A stretch of 64,000 nucleotides of DNA from an uncultured Sutterella sp. (lineage in GTDB: Bacteria; Pseudomonadota; Gammaproteobacteria; Burkholderiales; Burkholderiaceae_F), in NCBI GenBank assembly GCA_949282745.1, contig CASDQM010000026.1, forward strand, positions 1-64,000, written 5' to 3'. The translations under genes were made by a program, and so were the position numbers. Shown here one piece after another: positions 35,728-50,396 of this stretch (positions within the stretch are counted from its first letter, which is position 1; each line of letters opens with the position of its first letter). The notes beneath the pieces are model-generated. The model ran no database searches. It was not told the DNA's origin and was given only the letters and a program-made list of their open reading frames with translations.

Positions 35728-36366
35728 GCGGACGAAGCTGCCGATGAAAGCGTTACCGACAAAAGCGGATAGTTGATAAACGCTTGTTATCCTTTGAGGC
35801 TCTTGCGATATCAAGAGAAAAATTTTCCTTTTAGCGAAAAACTCTGGACGCACATCTCCCGGTCGGAATCGTAACGGCCTTCGCAGATGCAACCACCGAT
35901 GACCAAGTTACCGACGAAAGCCGATAGTTGTTCGATCCTCGTTATCCATTGACGCTCTATCGACAACGAGAGAAAAAACTTCTGATCGGCCGAAAACTTC
36001 GGCGCGAAAAATCCCCGGTCGGAGTCGCAACGGTCTCCCAGAGACGCCCCCAACCGCGGCTTATGCTGTCAAGGAAAGTGTTACCGACAGAAGCGGATAG
36101 TTGGCCAACGCCTGTTTTTCATTGGGGCTCAGGCGATATCGAGAGAAATATCTTCCATTTAACGGAAAACTCCGGGCGCACAACCCCCGGTCGGAATCGC
36201 GAGGGCCTGCGCAGATGCAACCACCGATGACAAAGTTACCGACGAAAGCCGATAGTTGTTCGATCCTCGTTATCCATTGACGCTCTAGCGACAACAAGAG
36301 AAAAACCTTTTAGATCAGCCGAAAACTTTGGTACGAAAAATCCCCGGTCGGAGGCGTGTCCGGCCG
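35728..36366. repeat. four tandem non-coding repeat units in an A-B-A-B order (328-bp duplication)
   Basis: Four related units begin at 35728 (A1), 35883 (B1), 36056 (A2) and 36211 (B2); each carries GTTACCGAC about 24 bases in, then GATAGTTG. A units are 155 bases apart from the next B and the A-to-A and B-to-B distances are both 328. By hand A1 and A2 agree at about 79 percent; B1 and B2 are nearly identical over their first 85-90 bases. Each unit has a short stem GCTC...GAGA and, in B, CCGAA/TTCGG. Unit lengths (155, 173) are not multiples of three, so the frames seen on the minus strand are not credible genes. GC is below the flanks. Confidence 0.75.
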
Positions 36367-36370
36367 GGGA
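36336..36370 (-). terminator. terminator of the APC permease, formed at the end of repeat unit B2
   Basis: On the minus strand TCCCCGGCCGGA / TCCGACCGGGGA (12-bp stem, one mismatch, 6-base loop) is followed by TTTTT. The 3' arm and T run are part of the B repeat (also present in B1, which lacks the partner arm). Confidence 0.85.
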
Positions 36371-36412
36371 ATGCGTTACGGCTCCCGTCGCGAGGACAGG
36401 TTGTGCGGGTGA

Positions 36413-37870
36413 TCAGCTTCCCGCGAGGGCTTCGAGAGGCGCGGCTTCGCGCGGGGCCGTGCGGTCGGCCCGTTCGGCGCGGCTTTTGCGAACGCGCTGC
36501 GTCAGGTGATAGACCACAAAGCAGAGCACCGTGAACGGAATGCCGCAGTAGAGAGCGATGCGCTGATCCGGATCGAAGCCCATGCCGACCATGACGGCCA
36601 CGCAGAGGATCGCCCCCATGACGGGCACGAAGGGGAACCAGGGGCTCTTGTACTTGAGTTCCGAGAGATCATGCCCTTCCACGAGGAACTGCTTGCGGAA
36701 GCGGTAGTGCGCAATCGAAATGCTCAGCCACACGGCGACGGTCGAGAAGCCCACGATCGAGGTGAGGATCACGAAGACCGTATCGGCCGCCATGACGCTC
36801 GAACCGAGCGCGAGGAGCCCGCCGATCATGCTGAAGGCCAAGGCGTTCACCGGCACGCCGCGCTTGTTGAGCTTGGCGAGGCTCTTCGGCATCATGCCGT
36901 CCTTCCCGAGCGCCCAGACCATGCGGCCCGAGGCGTAGAGGCCCGTGTTGGCCGAGGAGAGGATCGCCGTGATGATGACGAAATTGAAGACGTCCGCCGC
37001 GTACGGAATGCCGAGGTTTTCAAAGACCGTGATGAAGGGGCTCTTCGAAACCGTCACCTCTTCGGGGGCGACCAAGGTCGCGACGATGAGAACCGTCCCC
37101 ACGAAGAAAACGACGAGGCGCAGAAGCGAAGCGCGCACGGCGATCGGAATCACGCGTTCGGGCGCGTCCGTTTCGCCTGCGGCGACGCCGATGAGCTCGG
37201 TCCCCGAATAGGCAAAGCAGACAGTCACCATCGTGAAGAGGAGCGGCGCAAAGCCGTTGGGCAGAAGATCGCCGTCCCCCATCAGGTGCATGAGGCCGGG
37301 CGAGCCCGACTCGCCGAACGGGATCACGTCGAAGAAGGCGCAGGCCCCGAGCACGATGAAGATCTGAATCGTCACGACCTTCACGATCGAGAGCGCGAAT
37401 TCGCTCTCCGCGAAGAACTTCGTGTCGATGACGTTCAGGAGGTAGATGATCGTGCCGAAGACGACGCACCACACCCATACCGGCACCTGCGGGAACCAGT
37501 ACTGCATGGCAAAGCCCACGGCCGTGAAGGCCGTGCCGAGGGTGACCGTCCAGTTGAGCCAATAGAGCCACGCCACGGCAAAGCCCGAGGCGGGCGAGAT
37601 GTACTTGCTCGCGTAGAGATGGAAGGAACCGGGTTCGGGATGCGCCACGGAGAGCTCTCCGAGGCTCAGCATGATCAGATACACCATGAAGGCGCCGATC
37701 AGATACGCGACGATCGTGCCGAAGGCACCCACGTTCGCGATGACGTGACCCGTTCCGAAAAAGAGTCCGCTGCCGATTACGCCGCCGAGACTCAACATGA
37801 TCAAGTGGCGCAACCGCATCGAGCGCTGAAATTGGGACTCGTTGTTCGCCGTAACATTTTGGGAATTCAT
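36413..37870 (-). CDS. APC-superfamily amino acid permease (AAT family)
   Basis: The 485-residue, 12-helix transporter has the AAT-family N-terminus LRHLIMLSLGGVIGSGLFFG (substrate-backbone loop) and the TM3-4 region GELSVAHPEPGSFHLYASKY. It resembles GabP/CycA/AnsP-type proton symporters; the exact amino acid cannot be deduced. ATG 37870 (MNSQNVT) is chosen because AAGG lies 8 bases upstream, inside the alternative TTG extension. It has its own promoter and terminator. Confidence 0.87.
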   Translation of the reverse strand: MNSQNVTANNESQFQRSMRLRHLIMLSLGGVIGSGLFFGTGHVIANVGAFGTIVAYLIGAFMVYLIMLSLGELSVAHPEPGSFHLYASKYISPASGFAVAWLYWLNWTVTLGTAFTAVGFAMQYWFPQVPVWVWCVVFGTIIYLLNVIDTKFFAESEFALSIVKVVTIQIFIVLGACAFFDVIPFGESGSPGLMHLMGDGDLLPNGFAPLLFTMVTVCFAYSGTELIGVAAGETDAPERVIPIAVRASLLRLVVFFVGTVLIVATLVAPEEVTVSKSPFITVFENLGIPYAADVFNFVIITAILSSANTGLYASGRMVWALGKDGMMPKSLAKLNKRGVPVNALAFSMIGGLLALGSSVMAADTVFVILTSIVGFSTVAVWLSISIAHYRFRKQFLVEGHDLSELKYKSPWFPFVPVMGAILCVAVMVGMGFDPDQRIALYCGIPFTVLCFVVYHLTQRVRKSRAERADRTAPREAAPLEALAGS

Positions 37871-38278
37871 TGACTTCGCCTTTCCCAAAAGTGCTGCGTT
37901 TGCGTTCTAGCGCCGAGGGTACAGGCTGTTTACCCAAGGACTCAGGATCTTGTCTTCGACGAGTGATCTCGCTTCGAAGCTAGTCCGACAATCGCAACTT
38001 GTTTCTGAAAGACGGCCGTCGTCCAAACGGTCCGCCTTGCGTTTTTGTCGAGCGGTTGTCTCCGCTCGTACGGTGGTCGAGAGACGCGTCCGTCCTTCGA
38101 CACGCGAATCATAGGGTGAAAATTTTTCGAGGGCAAGCCGAAACGGGCAAAAATTCACCCCGCAGACAAAAATTTTCCGGCCCCTTCACCGTCGACACTC
38201 TGCATTCTCTTGCAGCACAATGGAACACCAGAATTCCCCTCGTGAAATTTTTCGTGTCTTTTTCCCCACTTGGAAGAG
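37871..38278 (-). other. leader and promoter region of the APC permease
   Basis: No gene is seen in this 408-base stretch. With the promoter at 38108-38136, the permease mRNA would have a 5' leader of about 230 bases, longer than needed; I find no known riboswitch pattern in it. Confidence 0.5.
38108..38136 (-). promoter_or_regulatory. sigma-70 promoter upstream of the APC permease
   Basis: On the minus strand TTGCCC (38131-38136) and TATGAT (38108-38113) are separated by exactly 17 bases, with an AT-rich spacer. Confidence 0.6.
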
Positions 38279-38312
38279 AAAAACCCCGGCCGAATCGCTT
38301 CGGTCGGGGCTT
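38279..38312 (-). terminator. terminator after ftsB
   Basis: Minus-strand stem CCCCGACCGAA / TTCGGCCGGGG with a 4-base loop is followed by TTTTTC, 10 bases after the ftsB stop. Confidence 0.88.
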
Positions 38313-38321
38313 GGGATCGCA

Positions 38322-38750
38322 TCAGTCGCGGCGGTTTCTCGCCTTGGGAGCGCGCAGTCGCTCGGGAACCCGGTAGAGGTCCGAGCGCTTGGGCTCGAAC
38401 GTGGGCTTGGCGCCGCTCTCGAGTTTGGGCGACGGATAGAGGTCCACGATCGAGAGATCGCCCTTTGCGTTGGGTCCCCCTTCGTAGCGAAAGAGGACCT
38501 CGTTGGGGCGGATCATGTAGAGGTGGCGCCTTGCCTGCTCCTCGATCGCCTCCTCGCGGTTTTCGAGCGAAAACACTTCGGCGGCGAGCTCTTCGTTGCG
38601 AAGACGAAGGGACTCGTTCACCCGGTTTTGCTCGGCGAGCGCCGTCTCGAGCATCGCAAGCCGCGCGTGGCTGCCCTCCTCACCGAAGAGCTGCCAGGTG
38701 ACGATCGCGAGGCCCGAGGCGAAAAACGCGAGAAAGAACCAGGAGCGCAT
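38322..38750 (-). CDS. ftsB: FtsB-like cell division protein (septum formation initiator)
   Basis: The 142-residue bitopic protein has an N-terminal transmembrane helix (SWFFLAFFASGLAIVTWQLF), a periplasmic coiled coil (about residues 28-72) and the FtsB/DivIC-type segment EEQARRHLYMIRPNEVLFRY. FtsB joins FtsL and FtsQ in the divisome. The C-terminus is about 40 residues longer than in E. coli and basic/Pro-rich. It lies 6 bases downstream of eno, the order typical of beta- and gammaproteobacteria. Confidence 0.88.
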   Translation of the reverse strand: MRSWFFLAFFASGLAIVTWQLFGEEGSHARLAMLETALAEQNRVNESLRLRNEELAAEVFSLENREEAIEEQARRHLYMIRPNEVLFRYEGGPNAKGDLSIVDLYPSPKLESGAKPTFEPKRSDLYRVPERLRAPKARNRRD

Positions 38751-38756
38751 GCGCTA

Positions 38757-40079
<1,323 letters not shown>

Positions 40080-40090
40080 CTAGCCGCGCT

Positions 40091-40957
40091 TTAGCGCGCG
40101 GCGTCGCAAATGGTGTTTTCAAGGAAGGGACGGGCCTTGACGACGCGGTCGATTTCAACGAGCGTCGAAAGGAGCGCCTTCATTTCGGAGAGCGGCACGA
40201 GGTTCGGGCCGTCCGACTTCGCGGTCGAAGGCGTCGGATGCGTTTCCATGAAGAAGCCCGCCACGCCCACGGCCGCCGCCGCACGGGCGAGGACCGGAAC
40301 GAACTGGCGCTGACCGCCCGACGAGACGCCGTTGCCGCCGGGGAGCTGCACGGCGTGGGTCGCGTCCATCACGACGGGGACGTTCGCCTCGCGCATGATG
40401 GCGAGGCTTCGCATGTCGGCGACGAGATTGCCGTAGCCGAAGCTCGCGCCGCGTTCGCAGGCCATGAAGCGGTCTTCCGAGAGACCGGCTTCGCGCGCGG
40501 CGGCGCGGGCCTTTTCGATGACGTTCTTCATGTCGCCCGGGGCGAGGAACTGTCCCTTCTTGATGTTGACGGGACGGCCCGAGACGGCGCAGGCGCGGAT
40601 GAAGTCCGTCTGACGGCAGAGGAAGGCGGGCGTCTGCAGGACGTCGACCGATCTTGCGACGACGGGGACTTCTTCGGCCGTGTGCACGTCCGTGAGGACG
40701 GGCACGCCGATCTTTTCACGGACGCTTTCGAGGATGCGCAGGCCCTCGTCCATGCCGGGGCCGCGGAAGGACGCGCCCGACGTGCGGTTGGCCTTGTCGT
40801 AGCTTGCCTTGAAGATGTAGGGAATGCCGAGTTCGTCGGTCACTTCCTTGAGGGTGCCCGCGATGTCGAGGGCCATCTGCTCGCCTTCGAGCACGCAGGG
40901 ACCGGCGATCAAAAAGAAGGGGCGGTCGAGACCGACTTCAAATCCGCAGAGTTGCAC
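40091..40957 (-). CDS. kdsA: 3-deoxy-8-phosphooctulonate synthase
   Basis: The 288-residue KDO-8-P synthase condenses phosphoenolpyruvate with arabinose-5-phosphate for lipopolysaccharide inner core. Motifs are [10 protein letters not shown], the Lys-containing [22 protein letters not shown] and [12 protein letters not shown]. Its presence indicates a Gram-negative envelope with KDO. It lies between pyrG and eno as in many proteobacteria. Confidence 0.97.
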   Translation of the reverse strand: MQLCGFEVGLDRPFFLIAGPCVLEGEQMALDIAGTLKEVTDELGIPYIFKASYDKANRTSGASFRGPGMDEGLRILESVREKIGVPVLTDVHTAEEVPVVARSVDVLQTPAFLCRQTDFIRACAVSGRPVNIKKGQFLAPGDMKNVIEKARAAAREAGLSEDRFMACERGASFGYGNLVADMRSLAIMREANVPVVMDATHAVQLPGGNGVSSGGQRQFVPVLARAAAAVGVAGFFMETHPTPSTAKSDGPNLVPLSEMKALLSTLVEIDRVVKARPFLENTICDAAR

Positions 40958-41001
40958 GATGGGTCATCCTTCCAAAAAAAAATTCGATACCGAATTGTAG
41001 G

Positions 41002-41034
41002 AAAACCGCCCGCAGAAAGCTTCTGCAGGCGGCT
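41002..41034 (-). terminator. terminator after pyrG
   Basis: Minus-strand stem CCGCCTGCAGAA / TTCTGCGGGCGG with loop GCT is followed by TTTTCC. It separates pyrG from kdsA, so the two may not be fully cotranscribed. Confidence 0.75.
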
Positions 41035-41053
41035 TTGGGTTCGCAACGAAAAA

Positions 41054-43974
<2,921 letters not shown>

Positions 43975-44040
43975 GACGGTCTCGAAGAAAAGAAAATTTC
44001 GAACCCTACATTCTACGGATCCGGACGCGAAAAAACAAAG

Positions 44041-44075
44041 AAAAAGAGGGACCGCAACACTTGCGAATCCCTCTC
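44041..44075 (-). terminator. terminator after argG
   Basis: Minus-strand arms AGAGGGA / TCCCTCT with an inner GCAA/TTGC stem are followed by TTTTTCTTT. Confidence 0.85.
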
Positions 44076-44102
44076 ATTTCTAAGCGTGAAAAAGAACGCT
44101 TC

Positions 44103-45819
<1,717 letters not shown>

Positions 45820-46866
45820 ATGAAGATTTCCAAGACGCTCGTCGCCGCCGCCGTCACCGCCATCTCGGGCGTGGCCTGCGCCGCTTCGCTTCCGAACGTC
45901 GCCGTGCTCGCCACGGGCGGTACGATCGCCGGCGCCGGCACGTCCGCCACGGGTTCGGCCTACACGGCCGGCAAGGTCTCGGTGAATCACCTCGTCGCCG
46001 CCGTGCCGCAGCTCGCCGACATCGCGAACGTCACCCCGGTTCAGGTCGCCCAGATCGGCTCGCAGGACATGTCCGACGAAGTCTGGCTCACGCTCGCCAA
46101 GACGATCAATCAGGACTGCGGCAAGTATGACGGCTTCGTCATCACGCACGGCACCGACACGATGGAAGAAACGGCCTACTTCCTGCAGCTCACGAAGAAG
46201 TGCTCGAAGCCGGTCGTCATGGTTGGCGCCATGCTTCCCTCGACGGGTCTCTCCGCCGACGGTCCGCGCAACCTCTACAACGCCGTTCTGACGGCCGCCA
46301 CGAAGGAATCTGCTGAATACGGCGTCGTCGTCGCGATGAACAACACCATCGTCGGCGCGCGCGACGTCATCAAGACCAACACCGTCCAGCCCGAAACCTT
46401 CCAGGGCGGCAACTACGGCCGTCTCGGCACGATCTTCAACGGCAAGGTCCGCTATGAAGTGAAGCCCCTGCGCGTCGACCACAAGACGCCGTTTGACGTG
46501 ACGAACCTGAAGTCCCTGCCGAAGGTCGGCATCGTCTACAACCACGCGGGCGTTGAAGGCGTTCAGGCCGAAGCGCTCGTCAAGGCCGGCTACAAGGGCA
46601 TCGTGAGCGCCGGCGTCGGCAACGGCAACATCCACAAGTCGATCTTCCCGGTCCTTGAAAAGGCCGCGAAGGACGGCATCGCCGTGGTTCGTTCGAGCCG
46701 CGTCCCGACGGGCGCCACGACGAAGGACGCCGAAATCGACGACAAGAAGTACGGCTGGGTGTCGTCGGGCGACCTCAACCCGCAGAAGGCCCGCGTCCTC
46801 CTGCAGCTTGCCCTCACGAAGACGACCGACTGGAAGGAAATCCAGAAGTACTTCGACCAGTTCTAA
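45820..46866 (+). CDS. ansB: periplasmic type II L-asparaginase
   Basis: The 348-residue precursor has a Sec signal (MKISKTLVAAAVTAISGVACA) and then the asparaginase core: VAVLATGGTIAG (first catalytic Thr), FVITHGTDTMEETAYFL (second Thr with the Asp) and the Lys in the PVVMVGAMLPS region. It hydrolyses asparagine, and often glutamine, to aspartate and ammonia in the periplasm, as in E. coli AnsB, which is induced anaerobically. ATG 45820 lies 8 bases after GAGGAG; ATG 45814 is too close to it. Flanked by hairpins on both sides. Confidence 0.95.
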   Translation: MKISKTLVAAAVTAISGVACAASLPNVAVLATGGTIAGAGTSATGSAYTAGKVSVNHLVAAVPQLADIANVTPVQVAQIGSQDMSDEVWLTLAKTINQDCGKYDGFVITHGTDTMEETAYFLQLTKKCSKPVVMVGAMLPSTGLSADGPRNLYNAVLTAATKESAEYGVVVAMNNTIVGARDVIKTNTVQPETFQGGNYGRLGTIFNGKVRYEVKPLRVDHKTPFDVTNLKSLPKVGIVYNHAGVEGVQAEALVKAGYKGIVSAGVGNGNIHKSIFPVLEKAAKDGIAVVRSSRVPTGATTKDAEIDDKKYGWVSSGDLNPQKARVLLQLALTKTTDWKEIQKYFDQF

Positions 46867-46879
46867 TGGTCTGAAGGCA

Positions 46880-46901
46880 TCGGGGAGCCTAGGCTCCCCG
46901 A
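46880..46901 (+). terminator. 22-bp perfect palindrome after ansB
   Basis: The stem TCGGGGAGCCT / AGGCTCCCCGA (no true loop) lies 13 bases past the stop. It lacks a T run, so it probably protects the mRNA 3' end together with the next hairpin. Confidence 0.6.
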
Positions 46902-46928
46902 CGCAAGGTTTCCTCCTTGATTTTGAAT

Positions 46929-46965
46929 GCCCCAAAAGCCCTTGGCCTTTGGGGCCTTCTTTTTG
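46929..46965 (+). terminator. second, U-rich terminator after ansB
   Basis: GCCCCAAA / TTTGGGGC with a loop holding CCCTTGGC is followed by CTTCTTTTTG on the plus strand, facing convergent kdpD. Confidence 0.75.
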
Positions 46966-47018
46966 CCCGCCTTCGGGGGCCGCGCGGCCCCTTTCCCTCG
47001 AACCGAAGGGAAGGTCCG

Positions 47019-49775
47019 TCAGACGGTCTTGCCCGAGGACGACTTCGCGTCGGCGTCTTCCGCAGGCGCCTCGACGCGCTTATCCGTCTTTCCGGTCTTT
47101 TCGGCCTTATCCGACGAAGTCTTCTCTTCGCCCTTCTCTTCTTCGGGCTCCTCCCAGTAGGGGAGCGTGAGCGTAAAGGCGGCGCCGCCGAAGCGCGAGG
47201 GCATCGCAAAGATTTCCGCGTCGTGCGCACGGGCGATCGTGCGGCAGACCGAGAGTCCGAGGCCGATCCCCGCGCCCGAGGCGGCCTGGCCGCGCCGGAA
47301 GGGGTCGAAGAGGCGCTGGGGATTTCCTTCGGGAAGGCCCGGCCCGTTGTCCGACACCGTCACGGCCACGCGGTCGCCGCGAAGCTTCGCGCCCAGAATG
47401 ATGCGCGAGCCCTCGGGACAGTACTTCACGGCGTTGTCGAGCAGATTCACGATCACGCGCTTCAGAAGCTCTTCGTCGCCGTCGAGCGGCGGGAGATTTT
47501 CTTCGAGGTTCCACTCGATCTTGTAGCCTTCGAGTTCGGCTCCCAATTCCGCGATCGCCGACTCAAAGAGCGCGCGGACGCCCACGGGCGCGCGGTGAAG
47601 CTCGAAGTCGGAGGACTGAAGTTTCGCCATGTCCTGCAGATTGATCGCGAGGTGCTCCATGCGGCTGGCGCCGTCAAAGAGCTTTTCGGCGTCGGCGACC
47701 AGGTCCGCGGGCGCGCCCGAACGTTCGACCTTTTCCAAAAAGCCTTCGCTCGCCTTCTTGAGGAGCGTGATCGGCGTGCGAAGGTCGTTCGAGAGCGACT
47801 GAATGAGGCCGTGGCGCAGACGCTCGGATTCCATCGAGACGAGCGTCTGACGGGCTTCGGACGCAAAGCCGATGCGAAGGAGCGCCTGGGCACCCAGACC
47901 CGCGAGCGTTCCCACGAGGCGGCGCTGCGTGAGGTCGAGCGACTCCCCTTCGCGGGGCGCCAAGACGAGGACCGCGAGGACCTTGCCGCCCGCCATCATC
48001 GGGAGGTACCAGTAGGGCGAGGACGCAAGCGTATGCGTGCCGGAACCCGCGGGCTGACGATGATCGAAGCACCAGCGCACGATCCCGGGGTCGACGTTTT
48101 TGAGGACCATCTCGAGGCGCTCGAGCCGCAGGGTTTCGTCGTCGTCCGCGGTTTCGGGGACCCAGAATTCGGCTTCGACTTCGAGGTGATGACGAAGCGT
48201 GCCGGACACCACCTTGTAGGCGTCCTCTTCGACCAGGACCTGCGAGAGTTCGCGCGAAGCGTCAAAGAGCATGCGCGTCTGATGTTCGCGCTCGTTGGCG
48301 GCCTTGGCCATGTCTTCGCGGTGGGCGACCAACTGCCCGGCGACGAGCCCCACGACGAGCATCACGGCAAAGGTCACGACGTACTGCGCGTCGGTGACGG
48401 CAAAGGACCAGCGCGGTTCGATCGCCGTCAGGTTGAAGATCAGAACCGAGAAGACCGCGGCGAGGGCCGCGGAGACGCTCCCGAAGCGCACCCCGCAGAA
48501 GAGGACGCAGAGGAGATAGACCATCGCCTGGTTCGTGGGCTCCATCACGTCCCAGAAGGGCGTGAGAACGAGCGCGCCCGCCAGAACCGTGAGCATCGCC
48601 TGCCAGACGCCGGGGCGTCCGAAGTCGAATTCGGCGAACCAGCGCTTCCACCCCGAGCGGGACTTCTTCACTTCCTCCGTGTCGGCGAGAACGAGCACGT
48701 TGAGTTCGGGGGCCGCACGATGCAGATCCCGGCGGCGGTGACTCACCGAACGTTCGCTTGTTCCCACGATCGCGACGAGCGAAAGATTGTGTTCGCGCGC
48801 ATAACGCGCGACCGTCTCGCCGTAGCGCCCCGCGAGGACGTCGCTTCGTCCGCCGAGTTCCTCGACGTAGTCGAAGAACTTCGTCACCGCCTCGCTGTCG
48901 GAGCGCTCGTTTCCCATCCCGTCCATCCAGACGACGTGCCAGGGTGATGAAAGGGCGCGCGCCATGCGGGCGACCTCGCGAACCGACTCTTCCGAGACGG
49001 ATTCGAGAACGAGCAAAAGGCCGTAGTGGGTGTCTTCGACGCTGCTTCGCGTGGAGCGCAGGCGCTCGGAGCGGATCTGCGTCTCCATGCGGCTTGCCAT
49101 GGCGCGAAGCGCGAGTTCGCGAAGCGCAATGAGGTTGCTCTTTTTGAAGTAGGCGTCCTTGGCGCGCTCGACCACCTTCGGGAGATAAATCTTCCCCGCC
49201 GCGAGGCGCGCGAGGAGGTCGTCCGGAGGCAAGTCGATCAACCGCACTTCGGAGGCGCGGTCGAACATGCGGTCGGGGACCGTTTCCGTGACGCTCACGC
49301 CCGTGACGCGCGCGACGACGCCGTTCAAGCTCTCGAGGTGCTGAATGTTGAGGGCCGTCCAGACGTCGATCCCCATGTCGAGGATCTCCTCGATGTCCTG
49401 CCAGCGCTTCGCGTGGCGCGACCCCGGCGGATTGCTGTGGGGCATTTCGTCGATCACGACGACCGACGGGCGGCGGCGCAGAATTTCGTCGATGTCGAGC
49501 GTGTCGACGGAAATCCCGTTGTACTCGATGCGCTTTCTCGGGAGGATTTCAAGCCCCCGCGTGAGCGCCTCGGTGTCCTTTCGCTTGTGCGTGTCGACCC
49601 AGCCGATGAGAACGTCGAGCCCGGCGTTCTTTCGCTGATGGGCTTCGGCGAGCATCGCGTAGGTCTTCCCCACCCCCGGCGCCATGCCGAGAAAGATGCG
49701 CAGTTTGCCGAGCGTCTTTTCCCGCGTTTCGGCGAGCATCGCCTCCGGATCGGGGCGCAGGTCTTCCTGGGTCAT
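47019..49775 (-). CDS. kdpD: KdpD sensor protein with Asn in place of the phospho-acceptor His
   Basis: The 918-residue protein has the N-terminal KdpD domain (Walker A GMAPGVGKTYAML, then VVIDEMPHSNPPGSRHAKRWQD-type Walker B region), a Usp-like segment, four membrane helices (about 400-495), a GAF-like region and a kinase core. The ATP-binding boxes are intact (NLLDNAVKY, DNGPGLP, GAGIGLGLS), but the H box reads SLSNDLRTP: residue 663 is Asn (AAC, 47787-47789) where family members have His. The C-terminal 45 or so residues are a charged Glu/Lys/Ser tail. It overlaps kdpC by 4 bases, and no kdpE follows. It should not be able to run the usual KdpD-KdpE phosphorelay. Confidence 0.92.
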   Translation of the reverse strand: MTQEDLRPDPEAMLAETREKTLGKLRIFLGMAPGVGKTYAMLAEAHQRKNAGLDVLIGWVDTHKRKDTEALTRGLEILPRKRIEYNGISVDTLDIDEILRRRPSVVVIDEMPHSNPPGSRHAKRWQDIEEILDMGIDVWTALNIQHLESLNGVVARVTGVSVTETVPDRMFDRASEVRLIDLPPDDLLARLAAGKIYLPKVVERAKDAYFKKSNLIALRELALRAMASRMETQIRSERLRSTRSSVEDTHYGLLLVLESVSEESVREVARMARALSSPWHVVWMDGMGNERSDSEAVTKFFDYVEELGGRSDVLAGRYGETVARYAREHNLSLVAIVGTSERSVSHRRRDLHRAAPELNVLVLADTEEVKKSRSGWKRWFAEFDFGRPGVWQAMLTVLAGALVLTPFWDVMEPTNQAMVYLLCVLFCGVRFGSVSAALAAVFSVLIFNLTAIEPRWSFAVTDAQYVVTFAVMLVVGLVAGQLVAHREDMAKAANEREHQTRMLFDASRELSQVLVEEDAYKVVSGTLRHHLEVEAEFWVPETADDDETLRLERLEMVLKNVDPGIVRWCFDHRQPAGSGTHTLASSPYWYLPMMAGGKVLAVLVLAPREGESLDLTQRRLVGTLAGLGAQALLRIGFASEARQTLVSMESERLRHGLIQSLSNDLRTPITLLKKASEGFLEKVERSGAPADLVADAEKLFDGASRMEHLAINLQDMAKLQSSDFELHRAPVGVRALFESAIAELGAELEGYKIEWNLEENLPPLDGDEELLKRVIVNLLDNAVKYCPEGSRIILGAKLRGDRVAVTVSDNGPGLPEGNPQRLFDPFRRGQAASGAGIGLGLSVCRTIARAHDAEIFAMPSRFGGAAFTLTLPYWEEPEEEKGEEKTSSDKAEKTGKTDKRVEAPAEDADAKSSSGKTV

Positions 49776-50386
49776 GACGGCGTCTCCTCAGTGGATTCGG
49801 GTTTCTTGAGCGTCTTCCCCTCCTTCTTCATTTCGGCGAGCACGAGCGCATTCAAGTCCGAAACGTTCACGAGGCGCTCAAAGCCGAAGCGGATCATCTC
49901 GCGGCGCATCACGCCGTGGACGAGTTCGTCGAGCCGTTGGGGGGAGAGCCCCGTTTGGCGGGCGACGTAGGGAATCTGATAAATCGCGGCGCGCATCGGA
50001 AGGTCCGGGTCGACGCCCGAAGCGGACGCCGTCACGAGCGCGACCGGAACGGGATCGCTGCCGCCCACGCGGGCGCGCCAGAGGGCGGCGCGCTTTTGCA
50101 CGTCCTCGGCAAAGGCGGGGTTCGTGAGCGCGAGGTTCGACCCCGTCGACGCGCCCTTTCGGGCTTCCGGCAAGGGGCGCCCTTCAAAGAGCCCCGTGTC
50201 GCGCCAGTCGACGCCGATCCGCACGTTTTGCGACGCGAGCTCCGGCGTCGCGAAGGCTTCGGCGTTCTTTGCGCCCGGCAAAATGTCGGCCGCGCCCGTC
50301 ACGAGAGCCGGATAGACGACCCCGAGAAGAAGCACGGCAAAAACGAGAACGCCCAGGGCCCGGAGCAATCGAACGAGAAAATCCAC
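49772..50386 (-). CDS. kdpC: KdpC, potassium-transporting ATPase subunit C
   Basis: The 204-residue subunit has one N-terminal transmembrane helix (LGVLVFAVLLLGVVYPALVTG) and the periplasmic/cytoplasmic KdpC domain with SASGVDPDLPMRAA, PYVARQTGLS and VNVSDLNALVL features. KdpC stabilises the KdpFABC complex and aids ATP binding. It sits 10 bases downstream of kdpB and overlaps kdpD by four bases (ATGA). Confidence 0.95.
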   Translation of the reverse strand: MDFLVRLLRALGVLVFAVLLLGVVYPALVTGAADILPGAKNAEAFATPELASQNVRIGVDWRDTGLFEGRPLPEARKGASTGSNLALTNPAFAEDVQKRAALWRARVGGSDPVPVALVTASASGVDPDLPMRAAIYQIPYVARQTGLSPQRLDELVHGVMRREMIRFGFERLVNVSDLNALVLAEMKKEGKTLKKPESTEETPS

Positions 50387-50396
50387 GGCGCCTCCT

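Noticed and set aside
35811..36297. Two minus-strand frames sharing the peptide QWITRIEQLSAFVGN
   Set aside because: The similarity reflects the duplicated DNA. Unit lengths of 155 and 173 are not multiples of three, frames shift between copies, and no good ribosome sites are present.
37871..38100. Lysine or other known riboswitch in the long permease leader
   Set aside because: No conserved riboswitch core could be recognised; only short incidental inverted repeats.
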